A stretch of 16,837 nucleotides of DNA from Silvimonas sp. JCM 19000 (lineage in GTDB: Bacteria > Pseudomonadota > Gammaproteobacteria > Burkholderiales > Chitinibacteraceae). The position numbers and the translations under genes were made by a program. The DNA lies in assembly GCA_001313065.1 (NCBI GenBank), contig BBFD01000055.1, positions 1-16,837 on the forward strand, in the 5' to 3' direction. The notes under the pieces are model-generated. The model saw only the letters and a list, made by a program, of their open reading frames with translations, did not search any database and was not told where the DNA came from. This document shows, one piece after another, positions 15,333 to 16,837 of the stretch (position 1 is the first letter of the stretch; the number at the start of each line of letters is the position of its first letter).

Positions 15333-16837
15333 ATGACCTATATAAAAGCCCGAAAACTGGAACCACGCCGCAGCGCCGCCGCGATCAGCTCTATCGCCGG
15401 GCTCAGCACCGCCACGTTTGTAACTGGCCCTGATGCTGAGCATGCCCGCCCACGCCGCGGACGCCGCCGCCAGCAGCAGCGCAACGCTGCCGACCGTCAA
15501 TGTGGTGGATAGCGCAGACAACGGCTACAAGGCCACGCAATCGGCCTCGCCCAAATTTACCCAACCGCTGGTCGATACCACGCAAACCGTTACCGTGGTG
15601 ACCAAACAGGTGATGCAAGAACAGAACGCCACCACGCTGACCGATGCCATGCGCAACGTGGCGGGTGCCGGTACGTTCTATGCCGGTGAAAACGGCAGCA
15701 CCGCCAGCGGCGACGCCATCTATATGCGCGGCCTCGATACCTCGAACAGCATCTACGTCGATGGCATCCGCGACACCAACACAACGCACCGCGACATGTT
15801 CAACACCGAGCAAGTCGAAGTCATCCAGGGCCCCTCGGGCAGCGATTACGGTCGCGGCGCGCCGACTGGCTCGATCAACCTGATCAGCAAGCAGCCGACG
15901 CTGGTGGACGATCTGGAAGCCAGCGCGGTGGTAGGCACCAACAACTACACCCGTGCCACCGTCGATTACAACCACGCCATCAACGACACCACCGCCGCGC
16001 GCCTGAACATCATGGGCCACAAAGAAGACGTGGCGGGCCGGGATGGCGTCGACAACCAGCGCTGGGGCATTGCGCCGTCGGTGGCTTTCGGCCTGAATAC
16101 GCCGACCACCGTGTATGTCGATTTTCTGCACGTCAAACAGAACAACACGCCGGATGGCCTGATCCCCACCATCGGTTTGCCCGGCTACACCGCACCCGGC
16201 AGCGCCTATGCCGCGCTGGCCACGGCGCCCAAGGTCGACACGCATAACAACTACGGTTTGACGACTGACCATGACAATTCGCAGACAGACATGGCGACGG
16301 TCAAGGTGGAGCATCAGATCAACCCGACCACCACGCTGCGCAACATCACGCGTTATGGCGAAACCAAACAGGATTACATGGCGACCTCGTTCATGCTGGC
16401 AACCACCAGCCTGACCAAGGTGACGGCTGATCCGACCAGTTGGCTGATGGCACGTAGCGCCAACGTCAACGACACCGATAACAAGATCCTGAGCAACCAG
16501 ACCAATATCACCAGCAAGTTCGACACCGGCTCGCTCAAGCACGATCTGAGCGCGGGTTTTGAATTAACACGGGAAGAACAAACCGTGTTTGGCCACGCCA
16601 CGGCGGTTGAGCCAGCGGTCAGCATCTATTCGCCCAACAGCAATGTCGCGGCCACCAACTACGGGCGCAACGGCGCGGATGCCCACGGCACCACCGACAC
16701 CATCGCGGCCTATGCCTTTGACACCATCGCGCTGACGCCGAAGTGGGAAATCAACGGCGGCATCCGCGTTGACCATTACAAGACCGACTACGACAGCGCC
16801 ACCGCGTGCGGCGGCACCAGCCGCACCGTCGTCGCAT
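15333..16837 (+). CDS. fiu: Fiu-type TonB-dependent catecholate siderophore receptor, 5' part (runs off the right edge), one frameshift
   Basis: This outer-membrane receptor imports ferric catecholates with energy from TonB-ExbBD. The start at 15333 (MTYIKARKLEPRRS) gives a signal peptide that becomes complete (STATFVLALMLSMPAHA) once one extra A near 15422 is removed; as read, the frame diverges after ATFV. A TonB box (PTVNVVD) lies near residues 53-59, followed by the plug domain: SPKFTQPLVDTTQTVTVVT, DAIYMRGLDTSNSIYVDGIR, FNTEQVEVIQGPSG, YGRGAPTGSINLISKQP. Barrel strands that follow match E. coli Fiu closely, for example APSVAFGL, NTPDGLIPTIGLPGY, KVDTHNNYG, SNQTNITSKFDTGS and HYKTDYDSATACGG. 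The frame is then open to the window end. No strong ribosome site is seen. A Fur box and promoter lie upstream. Confidence 0.9.

Noticed and set aside
15403..16542. A 379-residue minus-strand open frame opposite the fiu-like gene
   Set aside because: The plus strand carries an unmistakable Fiu-type receptor; the antisense frame is a high-GC artefact rich in Gly, Arg and Val.

Overview
The window is GC-rich chromosomal DNA from a Gram-negative bacterium, most likely a betaproteobacterium. The order Neisseriales is my best guess, from overall protein resemblance only. Signals for a Gram-negative host are several outer-membrane proteins (OmpW, a DUF1302 protein, a Fiu-type TonB-dependent receptor), a CcoG assembly factor for cbb3 oxidase, an Aer-type aerotaxis receptor, and FNR-like and Fur-like operator sites. 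I see no rRNA, tRNA, CRISPR array, insertion sequence, integrase or phage gene.

Layout from left to right. Positions 1-226 (-) hold the start of a small secreted DUF4124-like protein. Positions 381-1807 (-) hold a MocR-type regulator (GntR winged helix fused to an aminotransferase fold). Divergent from it is ccoG (1963-3421, +). CcoG converges on aer (3467-5091, -) across a strong palindrome. An SRPBCC/AHSA1 gene (5360-5782, -) is divergent from ompW (6008-6614, +), and ompW has a textbook FNR box placed for class II activation. Next comes a leftward unit of three genes: an M20 amidohydrolase (11217-10038), an MFS transporter overlapping it by 8 bp (10045-8711) and a DUF1302 outer-membrane protein (8615-6757). 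It is divergent from a DJ-1/PfpI-AraC regulator (11509-12552, +). Then follow a lone two-domain fimbrial adhesin (12729-13756, +), an exported alpha/beta hydrolase with an Asp nucleophile (13881-14796, +), and the 5' part of a Fur-controlled fiu-like catecholate siderophore receptor that runs off the right edge (15333-16837, +).

How the genes may work together. ccoG, aer and FNR-controlled ompW share a low-oxygen theme. The araC-M20-MFS-DUF1302 block looks like a regulated set for outer-membrane passage, inner-membrane uptake and hydrolysis of an acylated or amide substrate. This block is the most novel-looking unit here, but its substrate is unknown.

A major caveat concerns sequence quality. 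Every complete gene except the SRPBCC gene is interrupted by one to six small indels, yet each restores to a full-length protein with its key residues when these are corrected. Long A/T runs are typically 1-2 bases too long. Short G/C-rich runs are typically one base short. This looks like consensus error rather than gene decay, so I annotate full-length CDSs and describe the breaks in each entry.
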